Part shown: one piece after another, positions 49,970-58,233 of the stretch | Position numbering within the stretch: the stretch's first letter is position 1 | Layout of the letters: the number at the start of each line of letters is the position of its first letter | From: Streptomyces hiroshimensis | GTDB lineage: Bacteria; Actinomycetota; Actinomycetes; Streptomycetales; Streptomycetaceae | DNA: 64,000 nucleotides | Assembly: GCF_014650335.1 (NCBI RefSeq) | Contig: NZ_BMUT01000018.1 | Location: 1 to 64,000 of the forward strand | Direction: 5' to 3' | Made by a program: the position numbers and the translations under genes | Notes under the pieces: generated by a model | What the model saw: only the letters and a program-made list of their open reading frames with translations | What the model was told of the DNA's origin: nothing | Database searches by the model: none

Positions 49970-50488
49970 TCACGAGAGAGCGGGCTCGATCTTCCCGTGC
50001 GCATTGGCGGGCATGTACTTCTTGTTGCCTTGGTAGTGGACCTCGTAGCCGGAACTGAGGGCGTGGATCCACAGCAGGGGATCGAGGAGGTTGGAGCCGG
50101 AGTCGAGGTGGGCGACGCCGGTCGCGTCGGTGACTGCAGTGCCGACCTGGCGGCCGTCGCTGAGGGCGAAGGTGATCGGCTGACCCTTGATGGGCTGGCC
50201 GTCGTTGTCGATGAGCTTGGCACTGATCTGCGCCTGCGCCTGCCCCAGGACGGTGCCCTTCACGGTCGCCGCGGTGAGCTGCGGATATTCCTTTTCGTCG
50301 TCGTGCTGGGGCGGCGCCGGCGGGTAGTAGTACCCGTACCCCGGCTGCGGCTGGGGCGGGTAGTAGCCCTGGGGCGGGTAGTACCCCGGCTGCTGGGGCG
50401 GGTAGTACCCCGGCTGTGGCGGGTAGTACCCCTGAGGCGGGTACCCCTGGGGTGGCTGCGGCGGCGGCGGCGCGTAAGGCTGTGTCAC
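49970..50488 (-). CDS. Pro/Gln/Tyr-rich protein with Ig-like domain
   Basis: 172 residues from the GTG at 50488, with AGGAG 7 bases upstream. Residues 1-65 are repeats based on GYYPPQPG/GYYPPQ. Residues 75-170 resemble a bacterial Ig-like (Big_1) domain: YPQLTAATVKGTVLGQAQAQ, NDGQPIKGQPITFALSDGRQ and ATGVAHLDSGSNLLDPLLWI. It has no signal peptide. Such tails are typical of membrane-associated actinobacterial proteins, but no membrane segment is seen. Function unknown. Confidence 0.75.
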   Translation of the reverse strand: MTQPYAPPPPQPPQGYPPQGYYPPQPGYYPPQQPGYYPPQGYYPPQPQPGYGYYYPPAPPQHDDEKEYPQLTAATVKGTVLGQAQAQISAKLIDNDGQPIKGQPITFALSDGRQVGTAVTDATGVAHLDSGSNLLDPLLWIHALSSGYEVHYQGNKKYMPANAHGKIEPALS

Positions 50489-50985
50489 CAGAGAACTCCT
50501 AGCGGTCGTTGAGCACGACTGGGGCGGTTCCACCCTTGGATGGGTGTGACACTCACCCTGTTATTGCGCGAGCCCTCAAAGCGGCAAACCACCCACACGG
50601 GGGGCTCGATGCACTCACCAGACACTCCGGGCAAAGGCGATGAGAGGGTCATGGGCGGGCCCTCGTAGCGGCCTACGCCAATATGCCAGTGGCTCATGCC
50701 GACATATGCGAGCCCGATGAGCCACCGGCCAGGGCGCACCCACCCGACAGGCGTACACCCAGGAGTACCGCTGCCTGCTTGCCGGCTTCTCCTGCGGTGC
50801 CCTGGCCGGGCATCTCCGTCAGATCAATGGAAGGCCGCGGAGCCTGTCGGCGGTCGCGATCAGGCCCCGTGGTGCCCCCACGAGCCATGCGAGGCCGCCG
50901 ATCACCACGATCCCGCTCCAGAAAGGGTCCCCTCGGCCGAAGTCGCCGCCGCATCAGCCCAGATGGCCGCCGGTCAGAAAGGCAC
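50489..50985. other. 497-bp gap without a recognisable gene
   Basis: Open frames here are not codon-biased and match nothing I know. The only repeated element is CAGAAAGGCAC, twice, at about 50976 and 50987. Promoters for the Pro-rich protein should lie at the left end. Confidence 0.5.
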
Positions 50986-51330
50986 TCAGAAAGGCACGCC
51001 GCTGTCGGAGTGGTAGCGGCCGCGCCCGTCGTTCTCCTCGCACCACTTGTCGTAGCTGTCCCGGTACCGCTTCCTGCCACCGCCGCTCCTGCCGCCGCCG
51101 GCGAGGCCGCCGATGAGCATGACCGGAAGGAGCAGCATCGCGGCAATGGCGAAGGCCGTCATCAGGAGGCCGACGATCACGGCGAGGATGATTTTCGCGG
51201 CGAAGAATCCGCATACGGCGAGACCGGCGATGACCACGATCTTCCATACGACCGGAAGTTTCTTGAACCGGGCCAGCAGAATGCCCTTGCCCTTTTGTGC
51301 CGCCAAGCGTTTTCCGACGCGACGCCTCAT
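50986..51330 (-). CDS. Small membrane protein
   Basis: 114 residues from the ATG at 51330, with GGGGGAA upstream. A basic N-terminus (MRRRVGKRLAAQKGKGILLA) precedes two hydrophobic segments, WKIVVIAGLAVCGFFAAKII and VGLLMTAFAIAAMLLLPVML, then a Gly/Arg-rich cytosolic or extracytosolic tail ending YHSDSGVPF. No known domain is recognised. Alone on its strand, about 140 bp from the permease gene. Confidence 0.7.
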   Translation of the reverse strand: MRRRVGKRLAAQKGKGILLARFKKLPVVWKIVVIAGLAVCGFFAAKIILAVIVGLLMTAFAIAAMLLLPVMLIGGLAGGGRSGGGRKRYRDSYDKWCEENDGRGRYHSDSGVPF

Positions 51331-51466
51331 GATGTTCCCCCGATTTCCCGCCCGGCCGGCGATCGCCGACTCGGCCGGACGACTGCGACCGGGAAAGTCT
51401 GGCACCCTCACCCCACGCGGCGTGGGGAGTTCACCGACTCCCCGTTTCGGAAATCCGTTCGGGCCT

Positions 51467-51494
51467 CTATCCGCTATCCGTTATCCGCTATCCA
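51467..51494. repeat. Four 7-bp tandem repeats, CTATCCG
   Basis: CTATCCG, CTATCCG, TTATCCG and CTATCCA at 51467, 51474, 51481 and 51488. The last unit contains the stop codon of the permease gene on the minus strand. It parallels the CGGCTAC array at 40848. Confidence 0.85.
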
Positions 51495-52765
51495 CCTCCA
51501 TTCGAAGGGGCCATGGTCCTGCGCAGGCCGTAAACAGCCGCTCCCACCGCGAGGACCGCGGCTCCGGCAACCACCGAAGCCACGGGCAGCGCGATCGCCA
51601 GGGCCGCGCAGCCGGTCAGGCCGATGACCGGTACCGCACGCGGCGGGCGTCCCTCCTCGGGGGCGAGGGTCCATGCGGCGGCGTTGGCGATGGCGTAGTA
51701 GGCCAGGACGGCGAAGGAGGAGAAGCCGATCGCGCCCCGTACGTCCACGGTGGCGGCGAGCACGGCGACGACGGCCCCGACGGTGAGTTCGGCGCGGTGC
51801 GGGACGCCGAAGCGGGGGTGAACGGCCGCCAGGGCGTGGGGCAGGTGGCGGTCCCGGGCCATGGCGAAGGTGGTGCGGGATACGCCCAGGATCAGGGCGA
51901 GCAGGGAGCCGAGTGCGGCGACGGCCGCCCCGGCGCGGACGACGGGCACCAGGGCGGGGGCACCGGCCCGGCGCACGGCCTCCGCCAGCGGTGCGGCCGC
52001 GTCGGCGAGCCCGTCCGGCCCGAGTACGGACAGCACCGCGGCGGCGACGGCCGCGTACACCACGAGGGTGATGCCCAGGGCCAGCGGGATCGCGCGGGGG
52101 ATGGTGCGGGCGGGGTCGCGTACCTCCTCCCCGAGGGTCGCGATGCGGGCGTACCCGGCGAAAGCGAAGAACAGCAGCCCTGCCGCCTGCAGCACCCCGC
52201 CCGCGCCGGCGTCCGCAGCGACGTGCAGGCGGCCGGCATCCGCCGTGCCGCCGGTCAGGCAGCCGGTGACCACCGCTGCCAGGACCGCCAGGACCACGGC
52301 GACGATCGCGCGGGTCAGCCGGGCGGACTTCTGCACCCCGGTGTAGTTGACCGCCGTCAGCGCCACCACGGCGGCCACGGCGACGGCGTGGGCCTGGCCG
52401 GGCAGGGCGTAGGTCCCGACGGTCAGGGCCATGGCCGCGCAGGAGGCGGTCTTGCCCACGACGAAGCCCCAGCCGGCCAGGTAGCCCCAGAAGTCGCCCA
52501 GGCGCTCGCGGCCGTAGACGTAGGTCCCGCCCGAAGCCGGGTGACGGGCGGCCAGCCGCGCCGAGGAGGTGGCATTGCAGTACGCCACCAGCGCGGCCAG
52601 GGCCAGGCCGGGCAACAGCGCCGATCCGGCGGCCTCGGCTGCCGGGGCGAGGGCGGCGAAGATCCCCGCCCCGAGCATGGACCCGAGGCCGAGCACCACG
52701 GCGTCGAAGACGCCCAGACGCCGTTCCAGCCCGCCTGCGCCCGCCGGAGCTGCCGCCGCGTTCAT
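51488..52765 (-). CDS. APC-superfamily amino-acid permease
   Basis: 425 residues with about twelve hydrophobic segments. The first helix has the APC substrate motif FDAVVLGLGSMLGAGIFAAL (G-x-G-x-x-x-G). Later landmarks are HPASGGTYVYGRERLGDFWG and LLFFAFAGYARIATLGEEVR, then RTIPRAIPLALGI. It imports or exchanges an amino acid or amine with a proton. Starts at ATG 52765. The 139-bp gap to the neighbouring kinase gene suggests a separate unit. Confidence 0.92.
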   Translation of the reverse strand: MNAAAAPAGAGGLERRLGVFDAVVLGLGSMLGAGIFAALAPAAEAAGSALLPGLALAALVAYCNATSSARLAARHPASGGTYVYGRERLGDFWGYLAGWGFVVGKTASCAAMALTVGTYALPGQAHAVAVAAVVALTAVNYTGVQKSARLTRAIVAVVLAVLAAVVTGCLTGGTADAGRLHVAADAGAGGVLQAAGLLFFAFAGYARIATLGEEVRDPARTIPRAIPLALGITLVVYAAVAAAVLSVLGPDGLADAAAPLAEAVRRAGAPALVPVVRAGAAVAALGSLLALILGVSRTTFAMARDRHLPHALAAVHPRFGVPHRAELTVGAVVAVLAATVDVRGAIGFSSFAVLAYYAIANAAAWTLAPEEGRPPRAVPVIGLTGCAALAIALPVASVVAGAAVLAVGAAVYGLRRTMAPSNGGG

Positions 52766-52904
52766 CGCTCACCCCTTCACGGAGCCCCGGCGGGCCCCAC
52801 GAGCCGTGGATACCGGCGCAGCGCACGGTACCGGAGCGGAACGTCCGGCGAACGAAGTGACGGCCCTGTCGATCCTGGGCACCGCAAAAATGCCCCGGCC
52901 GCGG

Positions 52905-54107
52905 TCAGGCCGCCCCCGCCGATCCCACCAGGGCGTGGCCCGGTGCCGGGAACGCCGCCCGTACCAGATAGGCGTCGCCGGGGACGGGGCCTGCGGCCAG
53001 GTCGCCGCCCAGGAGACGGGCCCGTTCGCGCAGGCCCGCCAGCCCGTGGCCGCCCGCCGCCTCTGCCGCGGCCGGCTTCCGCCCGCTGCGGACCTCGACC
53101 ACCAGGCAGGTGTGGTCGTCCACCGACTCGACCCGCACTTCTACGGGCCGGGCGGGATCGCCGTGGCGCCTGACGTTGGTCAGGGCCTCCTGGACGGTGC
53201 GGTAGGCGGCCAGCTCCACGGCGGCGGGCCAGCGGACCCCTGTTCCCGGCTCCACGACGGCCCGGACCGGGAGTCCGCTGCGTTCGGCCAGCGCCGCAAT
53301 GTCGGCGAGCCGGCGCACGGAAGGGGTGGCGTCCTCCTCGGCCCTGGGGCTGCGGAGCACTCCGACGGTGTGGCGGACCTCGTCGAGGGCGCGCACGCTG
53401 AGTTCACGGATGAGATCGGCTTCCTTCCGTACGGCCGGGTCGGCGCTGCCCTGTGCCAGCGCTGCGGCCCGTACGGCGATCAGGCTCATCTCGTGGCCGA
53501 CCACGTCGTGCATCTCGCGGGCCAGGGCGGCCCGTTCCCGCGCCGCCACGGCCTTGTGCTCCGCCGCCCGCTCCCGGTCCCGGCACCGCGCCAGCTCCAG
53601 CAGTTGCTCCGCGATCCGGCGCCGGGAGCGCAGGAGCCGGCCGAGGACGACGGGGCCCGCGCCGACCAGGGCGCAGTAGACCTCGGCCCGGAGCCAGTTG
53701 CCCGTCTCGGGGAACGGGCCGCCGAAGAGAGTCCAGTCCAGCAGCACGGCGGCGGAGACGCACAGGCCGCTCAGGGCCGCCGTCACTTCGGAGGCGACGA
53801 CGGCCACCCGTACCAGCGCGATCATGGCGGCGAGCCACATGCCGCCGACCGTGAGCGCCGGGAGGGTCAGGAGCAGGACGGTCAGGGGCCGTCTGCGGCG
53901 CCAGGGCAGGGCCGCGAGGGCGAGCAGCGAGAGGCCGACGACGGCCGGGTGCTCGATGCGCGAGCCGAGCAGCGTCACGAGGTCGCTGCAGGCCAGGGCC
54001 AGGACCGCGCCTTCCACCAGCGGGCCCGGCGGCCGGAACCGGGCCAGGGCCTGCCGCGCCCGCTGCGCTCGCCGCAGGATTCCGGTGGGCTCAGCGGCGG
54101 CGCTCAC
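52905..54107 (-). CDS. Histidine kinase of the SDP-like operon
   Basis: 400 residues. The first 170 contain several hydrophobic segments (about five), then the phosphoacceptor region REMHDVVGHEMSLIAVRAAA (HisKA_3) and a HATPase part, TVQEALTNVRRHGD and GGHGLAGLRERARLLGG. NarL-system kinase. Its start overlaps the regulator stop by 4 bp. As the last gene of the unit that begins with the SdpC-like toxin, it probably senses the peptide or membrane damage and sets the level of the system. No signal has been shown. Confidence 0.92.
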   Translation of the reverse strand: MSAAAEPTGILRRAQRARQALARFRPPGPLVEGAVLALACSDLVTLLGSRIEHPAVVGLSLLALAALPWRRRRPLTVLLLTLPALTVGGMWLAAMIALVRVAVVASEVTAALSGLCVSAAVLLDWTLFGGPFPETGNWLRAEVYCALVGAGPVVLGRLLRSRRRIAEQLLELARCRDRERAAEHKAVAARERAALAREMHDVVGHEMSLIAVRAAALAQGSADPAVRKEADLIRELSVRALDEVRHTVGVLRSPRAEEDATPSVRRLADIAALAERSGLPVRAVVEPGTGVRWPAAVELAAYRTVQEALTNVRRHGDPARPVEVRVESVDDHTCLVVEVRSGRKPAAAEAAGGHGLAGLRERARLLGGDLAAGPVPGDAYLVRAAFPAPGHALVGSAGAA

Positions 54108-54835
54108 CGCCCGTGGGAGGCGAGGTCCGCTGCTGAGCCCACGAGCCCGGACTGCCAGGCGATGACCGCCGCACGAACCCGGTTGTCGGTACCGAGCTTG
54201 GCGAGCACGGTGCTCACGTGCTCCTTGACCGTGCCGGGGCTGAGGTGCAGTTCCGTGGCGATCTCGCGGTTGGACAGCCCGGCACCGAGGAGTGCCAGCA
54301 CTTCCCGCTCACGCGGCGTCAGCTGGGCCACCCGTTCGTCGGCGTCGGCCACCGCCGGCTGCGGGGCCGGCGTCTCGGCCTTTCCTCCTTCACGTCCTCT
54401 TTCACGCTCGCCGGTCAGCGAGGAAACGTATCCCTCGACGACCGAGCGGGCGACCGACGGGGACAGGGCGCTGCCCCCGGCGGCCGCCGCCCGTACCGCC
54501 CGGGCCAGGTAGGCGGGGTCGCTGTCCTTGAGCAGGAATCCGTCCGCGCCGGCCTGCAGGGCCCGGGCCACGTAGGCGTCGCTGTCGAAGGAGGTCAGCA
54601 TCAGCACGGACGGCGCGCCCGGGCGGCCCTTGACGTCTTCGAGGACGGCCAGGCCGTCGCGGTCCGGCATCCGGATGTCGAGCAGGACGACATCCGGTGC
54701 GCTCTCGGCTATCGCCGCCGGCGCTTCGGTCGCCGTGCACTCCCCCACGACCGTGATGTCGTCCGCGGTGTGCAGGACCATCCGCAGCCCTGTCCGGAAC
54801 AGTTCCTCGTCGTCGACGATCAGCACGCGTATCAC
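54104..54835 (-). CDS. LuxR-type response regulator of the SDP-like operon
   Basis: 243 residues from the GTG at 54835, with GGAGG 6 bases upstream. Receiver motifs are IVDDEELFRTGLRM, DVVLLDIRMPDRDG and DGFLLKDSDPAYLA. The output HTH is LTPREREVLALLGAGLSNRE and GTVKEHVSTVLAKLG. A charged linker (TGERERGREGGKAETPAPQP) joins both. It is 49 bp after the permease gene and overlaps the kinase gene by 4 bp, so it belongs to the same unit. Target promoter is presumably that of the sdpC-like gene. Confidence 0.93.
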   Translation of the reverse strand: MIRVLIVDDEELFRTGLRMVLHTADDITVVGECTATEAPAAIAESAPDVVLLDIRMPDRDGLAVLEDVKGRPGAPSVLMLTSFDSDAYVARALQAGADGFLLKDSDPAYLARAVRAAAAGGSALSPSVARSVVEGYVSSLTGERERGREGGKAETPAPQPAVADADERVAQLTPREREVLALLGAGLSNREIATELHLSPGTVKEHVSTVLAKLGTDNRVRAAVIAWQSGLVGSAADLASHGR

Positions 54836-54884
54836 TGCGTTCCTCCCCCGTGTTCGTCCCGAGGATATCCCTCGGGACGAGGGG

Positions 54885-55673
54885 TCATTCGAGGACGCGG
54901 TCCGCCTTGAAGACGAGGGGAACGGCGGTGAGCAGGGCGGCGGCCAGGGTCAGGGAGCCGCCCGCGTACCAGGTGGTGACCTCGGTGTACTTTCCCGGCG
55001 CCAGCGTGACGGCCAGGGTGGTGCCGAGCGCGGGCAGCAGTGCCACGGCCCGGACGAGCCCGCCGTTGAGGCCGGCGGTGGCGCGCAGGCCGGCCGGGTA
55101 GAGGAAGGCCGTGAAGACCGTCACCGACGCCGCCCAGAGCATGGAGCCCACCGGGACCAGGGCGCCCAGCAGGACGTAGCCGGTGGTGAGGTGCACGTGG
55201 CCGCCGCCGGCGGTGAGCACGGCCCAGGCCGGGCCGGTGAACGCCGCGACCAGGACGAGCCATGCGAGCAGCGCGGCGGCCAGGGCGGTGCCGGTGTAGG
55301 CGAGGAAGACCGCGCGGAGCCGTACGGGCGTGGCCAGCAGCGCCTCCATGACCCCGCTGGTGAGGTCTCCGGCGACGACGGCTCTGCTGATGGAGAGGGT
55401 GATCAGGGCGGCGGCCACGCCCAGCAGGGTGGGAGCCGACAGCAGGGCGGTGCTCAGGGCCGCGCCGGTGGCGTCGTGCAGGCCGGTCACCGAGGCGAGG
55501 TCGCTGGAGGCCGCGGTGACGCTGCCGTGGATGCCCTCGGGGTAGACCCGGGGCAGGACCAGCAGCAGGAGGACGAGTCCGAGGCCCGCGCCGAGCGGGA
55601 CCAGGACGATGTGCTTGCCCTGGTGCCGCCGGGTGCGGGACGCCAGGGCCCGGGCGAGCGGTCCCGCGTTCAT
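54885..55673 (-). CDS. ABC-2-type permease of the SDP-like operon
   Basis: 262 residues with six hydrophobic segments, including IVLVPLGAGLGLVLLLLVLP, LLGVAAALITLSISRAVVAG and VFLAYTGTALAAALLAWLVL. The conserved DLTSGVMEALLATPVRLRAV is like the ABC-2 membrane proteins that export or expel peptides and drugs. The start at 55673 overlaps the ATPase stop by 4 bp. With the ATPase it is the best candidate for immunity to, or export of, the toxic peptide. That role is inferred. Confidence 0.88.
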   Translation of the reverse strand: MNAGPLARALASRTRRHQGKHIVLVPLGAGLGLVLLLLVLPRVYPEGIHGSVTAASSDLASVTGLHDATGAALSTALLSAPTLLGVAAALITLSISRAVVAGDLTSGVMEALLATPVRLRAVFLAYTGTALAAALLAWLVLVAAFTGPAWAVLTAGGGHVHLTTGYVLLGALVPVGSMLWAASVTVFTAFLYPAGLRATAGLNGGLVRAVALLPALGTTLAVTLAPGKYTEVTTWYAGGSLTLAAALLTAVPLVFKADRVLE

Positions 55674-56527
55674 GACACTCCCCCGAGGAGCCGGTGGACG
55701 GTGGTTTCGGTGTCGGCCCGTACGGGGCGGATGTCGGAGACGGTGACGCCGTCGCGGACGAGTCCGGCCACGACGTCACCGATCGTCGTGTCCGGGCCCA
55801 CCTCGACCGGTGTCCAGCCGTCCTCCCGGGTCGAGGCGGCGGAGGGCGTGCGGCGCAGTTCGAAGCCGGGCTCCCGGTCGGCTTCGGCGGGCAGGGAGGC
55901 GATGGTGCCGTCCTTGAGTACGAGGATGCCGGAGGCGAGCGTCAGCGCCTCGGGCACGCTGTGGGTGGAGTAGAGGACGGTGCGGTCCGCGGCCCAGTCC
56001 CGTACCAGCTCCCGGGTGGCGGCCGCGCTGACCGGGTCGAGGCCGGTGAGCGGCTCGTCCAGGAGCAGCACCTGAGGATCGGTCAGGAGCAGCCGGGCGA
56101 GGTCGGCCCGCTGGAGCTGGCCTCTGCTGAGCCGGGCGGTGCGGCGGCCGAGGAGCGCGGCGATGTCGAAGCGCTCGGCGGCGCCGGCGATGCGCCGTGC
56201 CCGTTCGTCCCGGGGCAGGCCCTGGATGGTGGCCCAGAAGTCCAGGTTGTCCCGGACGGTGAGCTGGGGGGCGAGCGCGGCGCGGTGCGAGAGCATGCCG
56301 ATGCGTCGTTTGGCGTCCGGGTCCTCGGCGATGTCCGTGCCGTCCACGCGGACGCGTCCGCTCAGGGGAGGCAGGATGCCGGCGAGCGTGCGCATCAGGG
56401 TGGTCTTGCCGGCCCCGTTGCGGCCCAGCAGGACGTGGACCCCGGGCGCGAGGGCGAGGTCGAGGGGGGCGGTCACCGGCCGCCGGCGGTAGCCGGCGAC
56501 GACCTGCTCCAGACGTACCTCGCTCAT
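55670..56527 (-). CDS. ABC transporter ATPase of the SDP-like operon
   Basis: 285 residues. Walker A is GRNGAGKTTLMRTLAG, the signature is LSRGQLQRADLARLL (Arg in place of the usual Gly), Walker B is LLLDEPLTGLDPVS, and the H-loop is in VLYSTHSVPEALTLA. A C-terminal extension of about 70 residues ends HRLLGGVS. This is the CcmA/NatA type that pairs with ABC-2 permeases. The start overlaps the stop of the small Cys/His protein by 4 bp. Confidence 0.94.
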   Translation of the reverse strand: MSEVRLEQVVAGYRRRPVTAPLDLALAPGVHVLLGRNGAGKTTLMRTLAGILPPLSGRVRVDGTDIAEDPDAKRRIGMLSHRAALAPQLTVRDNLDFWATIQGLPRDERARRIAGAAERFDIAALLGRRTARLSRGQLQRADLARLLLTDPQVLLLDEPLTGLDPVSAAATRELVRDWAADRTVLYSTHSVPEALTLASGILVLKDGTIASLPAEADREPGFELRRTPSAASTREDGWTPVEVGPDTTIGDVVAGLVRDGVTVSDIRPVRADTETTVHRLLGGVS

Positions 56528-56724
56528 GCGTCTCCGAACAGCTCACGGCGCTGAGCGGGCGTCAGCTGTGTCTCGTCGGTGCGGCGCAGGAGGGACACGT
56601 GCCGGCCGACCGGGCACCAGCCCAGCCGGCGGGGTCCGAGCTTGATGGTGGTCACAGAGGCACCGTGGACCCAGGTGCCCCAGCGGACGTGGCCTTTGCC
56701 GCATTCGATGATCGTGTCTGCCAT
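56524..56724 (-). CDS. 66-residue Cys/His protein, zinc-knuckle-like
   Basis: MADTIIECGKGHVRWGTWVH, then IKLGPRRLGWCPVGRHVSLL and a helical tail. The pairs C-G-K-G-H and C-P-V-G-R-H look like a small zinc-binding site (two Cys, two His) separated by about 27 residues. The start at 56724 has GGAG upstream. The gene starts inside the 3' end of the SdpB-like gene (73-bp overlap, different frame) and ends in an ATGA overlap with the ATPase gene, so the order and coupling are tight. Similar small proteins occur alone in Streptomyces. Function unknown, but conserved position suggests an accessory or immunity part. Confidence 0.75.
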   Translation of the reverse strand: MADTIIECGKGHVRWGTWVHGASVTTIKLGPRRLGWCPVGRHVSLLRRTDETQLTPAQRRELFGDA

Positions 56725-57638
56725 TTCCGGGGCTCCTTGCGTTGTGGGGGTGTGCGGGAGGAGTCGGCGAGGGGAGTGCGGTCGGGAGCGGCGGCGACCG
56801 CGGCGCATCCGATCATGATGAGGCTGAAGCTCCACAGCCCGATGGTCGCGACGATGCTCGCGTGCAGCAGGACGTCGAGCCCGAAGGCGGCCTTGCGCCA
56901 CCGCTCCGGGCCGAGCAGGAACGCCGCGATCACCAGCTCGATGATGATCCCTCCCCAGGTCAACAGACCGAGGGTAAGACCGTGTTCGGACAGCCACAGC
57001 GCCGGGGTCGTGAACGGCTCGGCGGCCCCGAAGATCGGGTCGCGCAGGATGTAGTACTCGGCGGATCCGTTGAGCCAGTCCGGTACGCCGAACTTGCTGA
57101 CGCCGCTCTGCACGTACAGGATCACCAGCTGGATGCGCAGGGCCCAGAACGCCGCGAAGGCGGTGCCGCGTGCGGTCGGTCCGATCGGTGTGGCGGGGCG
57201 CTGCCAGTGCCAGCGCCGGTCGTCGGCCATGCCCATGGGGATCAGCAGCAGGCCGGCGATGCGGGCGATGGCTTCTCCGCCGTCGGGCAGGGCGATGCTG
57301 ACGCCGATCGAGTACAGCAGCCAGGCGTGGATCCACACCGTCCAGCGCGGGCGGTAGCCGCTGGCGACGACGGCCAGCAGGGCGACCATGATCCAGCGGC
57401 GCCACTCCTGGCTCACCGCCTCTCCGCCGACGCAGTAGGCGGAGACTGCCAGGGCCTTCTGGCAGTGGGGGTACGGGGCTTCGTTGAGGAGCGGGTGGAG
57501 CAGGGCGGCCGTGGGGGTGAGCGCCAGGGTGATCAGGTGGGCCGTGGCGATGAGGGTGCGGCCCCAGCCGAACCAGGGGGTCCGGGGGTCGAACCGGCTC
57601 AGGGCCCGGTCCAGGGCCGAGGCGGGCCGGTCAGCCAT
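56652..57638 (-). CDS. sdpB: SdpB-like HTTM-domain membrane protein
   Basis: 328 residues with several membrane segments. The HTTM (gamma-carboxylase-like) family pattern is visible: GWGRTLIATAHLITLALTPT, CQKALAVSAYCVGGEAVSQE, WTVWIHAWLLYSIGVSIALP and LVILYVQSGVSKFGVPDWLN, then GSAEYYILRDPIFG. In Bacillus subtilis SdpB works with SdpA to mature SdpC. The start (57638) overlaps the sdpA-like stop by 8 bp. The C-terminal 25 codons overlap the Cys/His gene in another frame, so the last residues (PGSTVPL) may not be conserved. Confidence 0.85.
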   Translation of the reverse strand: MADRPASALDRALSRFDPRTPWFGWGRTLIATAHLITLALTPTAALLHPLLNEAPYPHCQKALAVSAYCVGGEAVSQEWRRWIMVALLAVVASGYRPRWTVWIHAWLLYSIGVSIALPDGGEAIARIAGLLLIPMGMADDRRWHWQRPATPIGPTARGTAFAAFWALRIQLVILYVQSGVSKFGVPDWLNGSAEYYILRDPIFGAAEPFTTPALWLSEHGLTLGLLTWGGIIIELVIAAFLLGPERWRKAAFGLDVLLHASIVATIGLWSFSLIMIGCAAVAAAPDRTPLADSSRTPPQRKEPRKWQTRSSNAAKATSAGAPGSTVPL

Positions 57639-58230
57639 GGCAGGTGATCCTCAGGTGCACGGTGCGGGTGATGTGTGACGTATCGGGTGAGAGGTCGCGG
57701 TAGGCCCAGGGCACGGGACGTTCGTTGGTCATGACGACGTCACCGCAGAGGGTGGGCAGGGGCGACTTGTTGGTCACGGCGTGGGCCGGGCGGGCCGCGG
57801 CCTCGCGCAGGCACGCCTCGTTCGTGTCCTGGCAGGGCTCCCAGTCGGGCACGGCGGCGTTGAGGAGCGCCTCTTCGGGGCCCTGGGCCCGCTGGCGGCG
57901 GGAGAGGCCGAAGAGGTTGGAGGCCCTTCCCTGGGGGGTCATCGAGAGGTTGCCGGGTGCGTCGTCGCCGTGCGGCCGGTAGGCACCCATCTGCTCGCTC
58001 TGCGGCGACTTGGTGAAGAAGGCCCATCCCTGCGGGACGAAGGCCGAGGAGTAGAACTTGGCGGTCGGCGCCCAGGAGGGCGTCGTGACGTTGTTCGGCA
58101 GGGCGAAGTAGACGGAGGCGGCCATGACGGCCAGCAGGGCGGCGAACGTTCTGATGAAGGCACCCCGTTGCCGGGCCGCGTCGTCCGCGGCCCGGCAGCC
58201 GGAGTCCTGTGAGGAGTCGTGCTGGAGCAT
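57631..58230 (-). CDS. sdpA: SdpA-like maturation protein
   Basis: 199 residues. One membrane segment (IRTFAALLAVMAASVYFALP) is followed by an exposed domain with the SdpA-like WAFFTKSPQSEQMGAYRPHG, then NLFGLSRRQRAQGPEEALLN and VPDWEPCQDTNEACLREAAA, CGDVVMTNERPVPWAYRDLS and a closing TVHLRITCHG. Five Cys in total, four of them in the exposed domain, probably form disulfides outside the cell. SdpA is needed to produce mature SDP in Bacillus. It starts 3 bp after the sdpC-like stop and overlaps the sdpB-like gene by 8 bp. Confidence 0.85.
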   Translation of the reverse strand: MLQHDSSQDSGCRAADDAARQRGAFIRTFAALLAVMAASVYFALPNNVTTPSWAPTAKFYSSAFVPQGWAFFTKSPQSEQMGAYRPHGDDAPGNLSMTPQGRASNLFGLSRRQRAQGPEEALLNAAVPDWEPCQDTNEACLREAAARPAHAVTNKSPLPTLCGDVVMTNERPVPWAYRDLSPDTSHITRTVHLRITCHG

Positions 58231-58233
58231 GGT

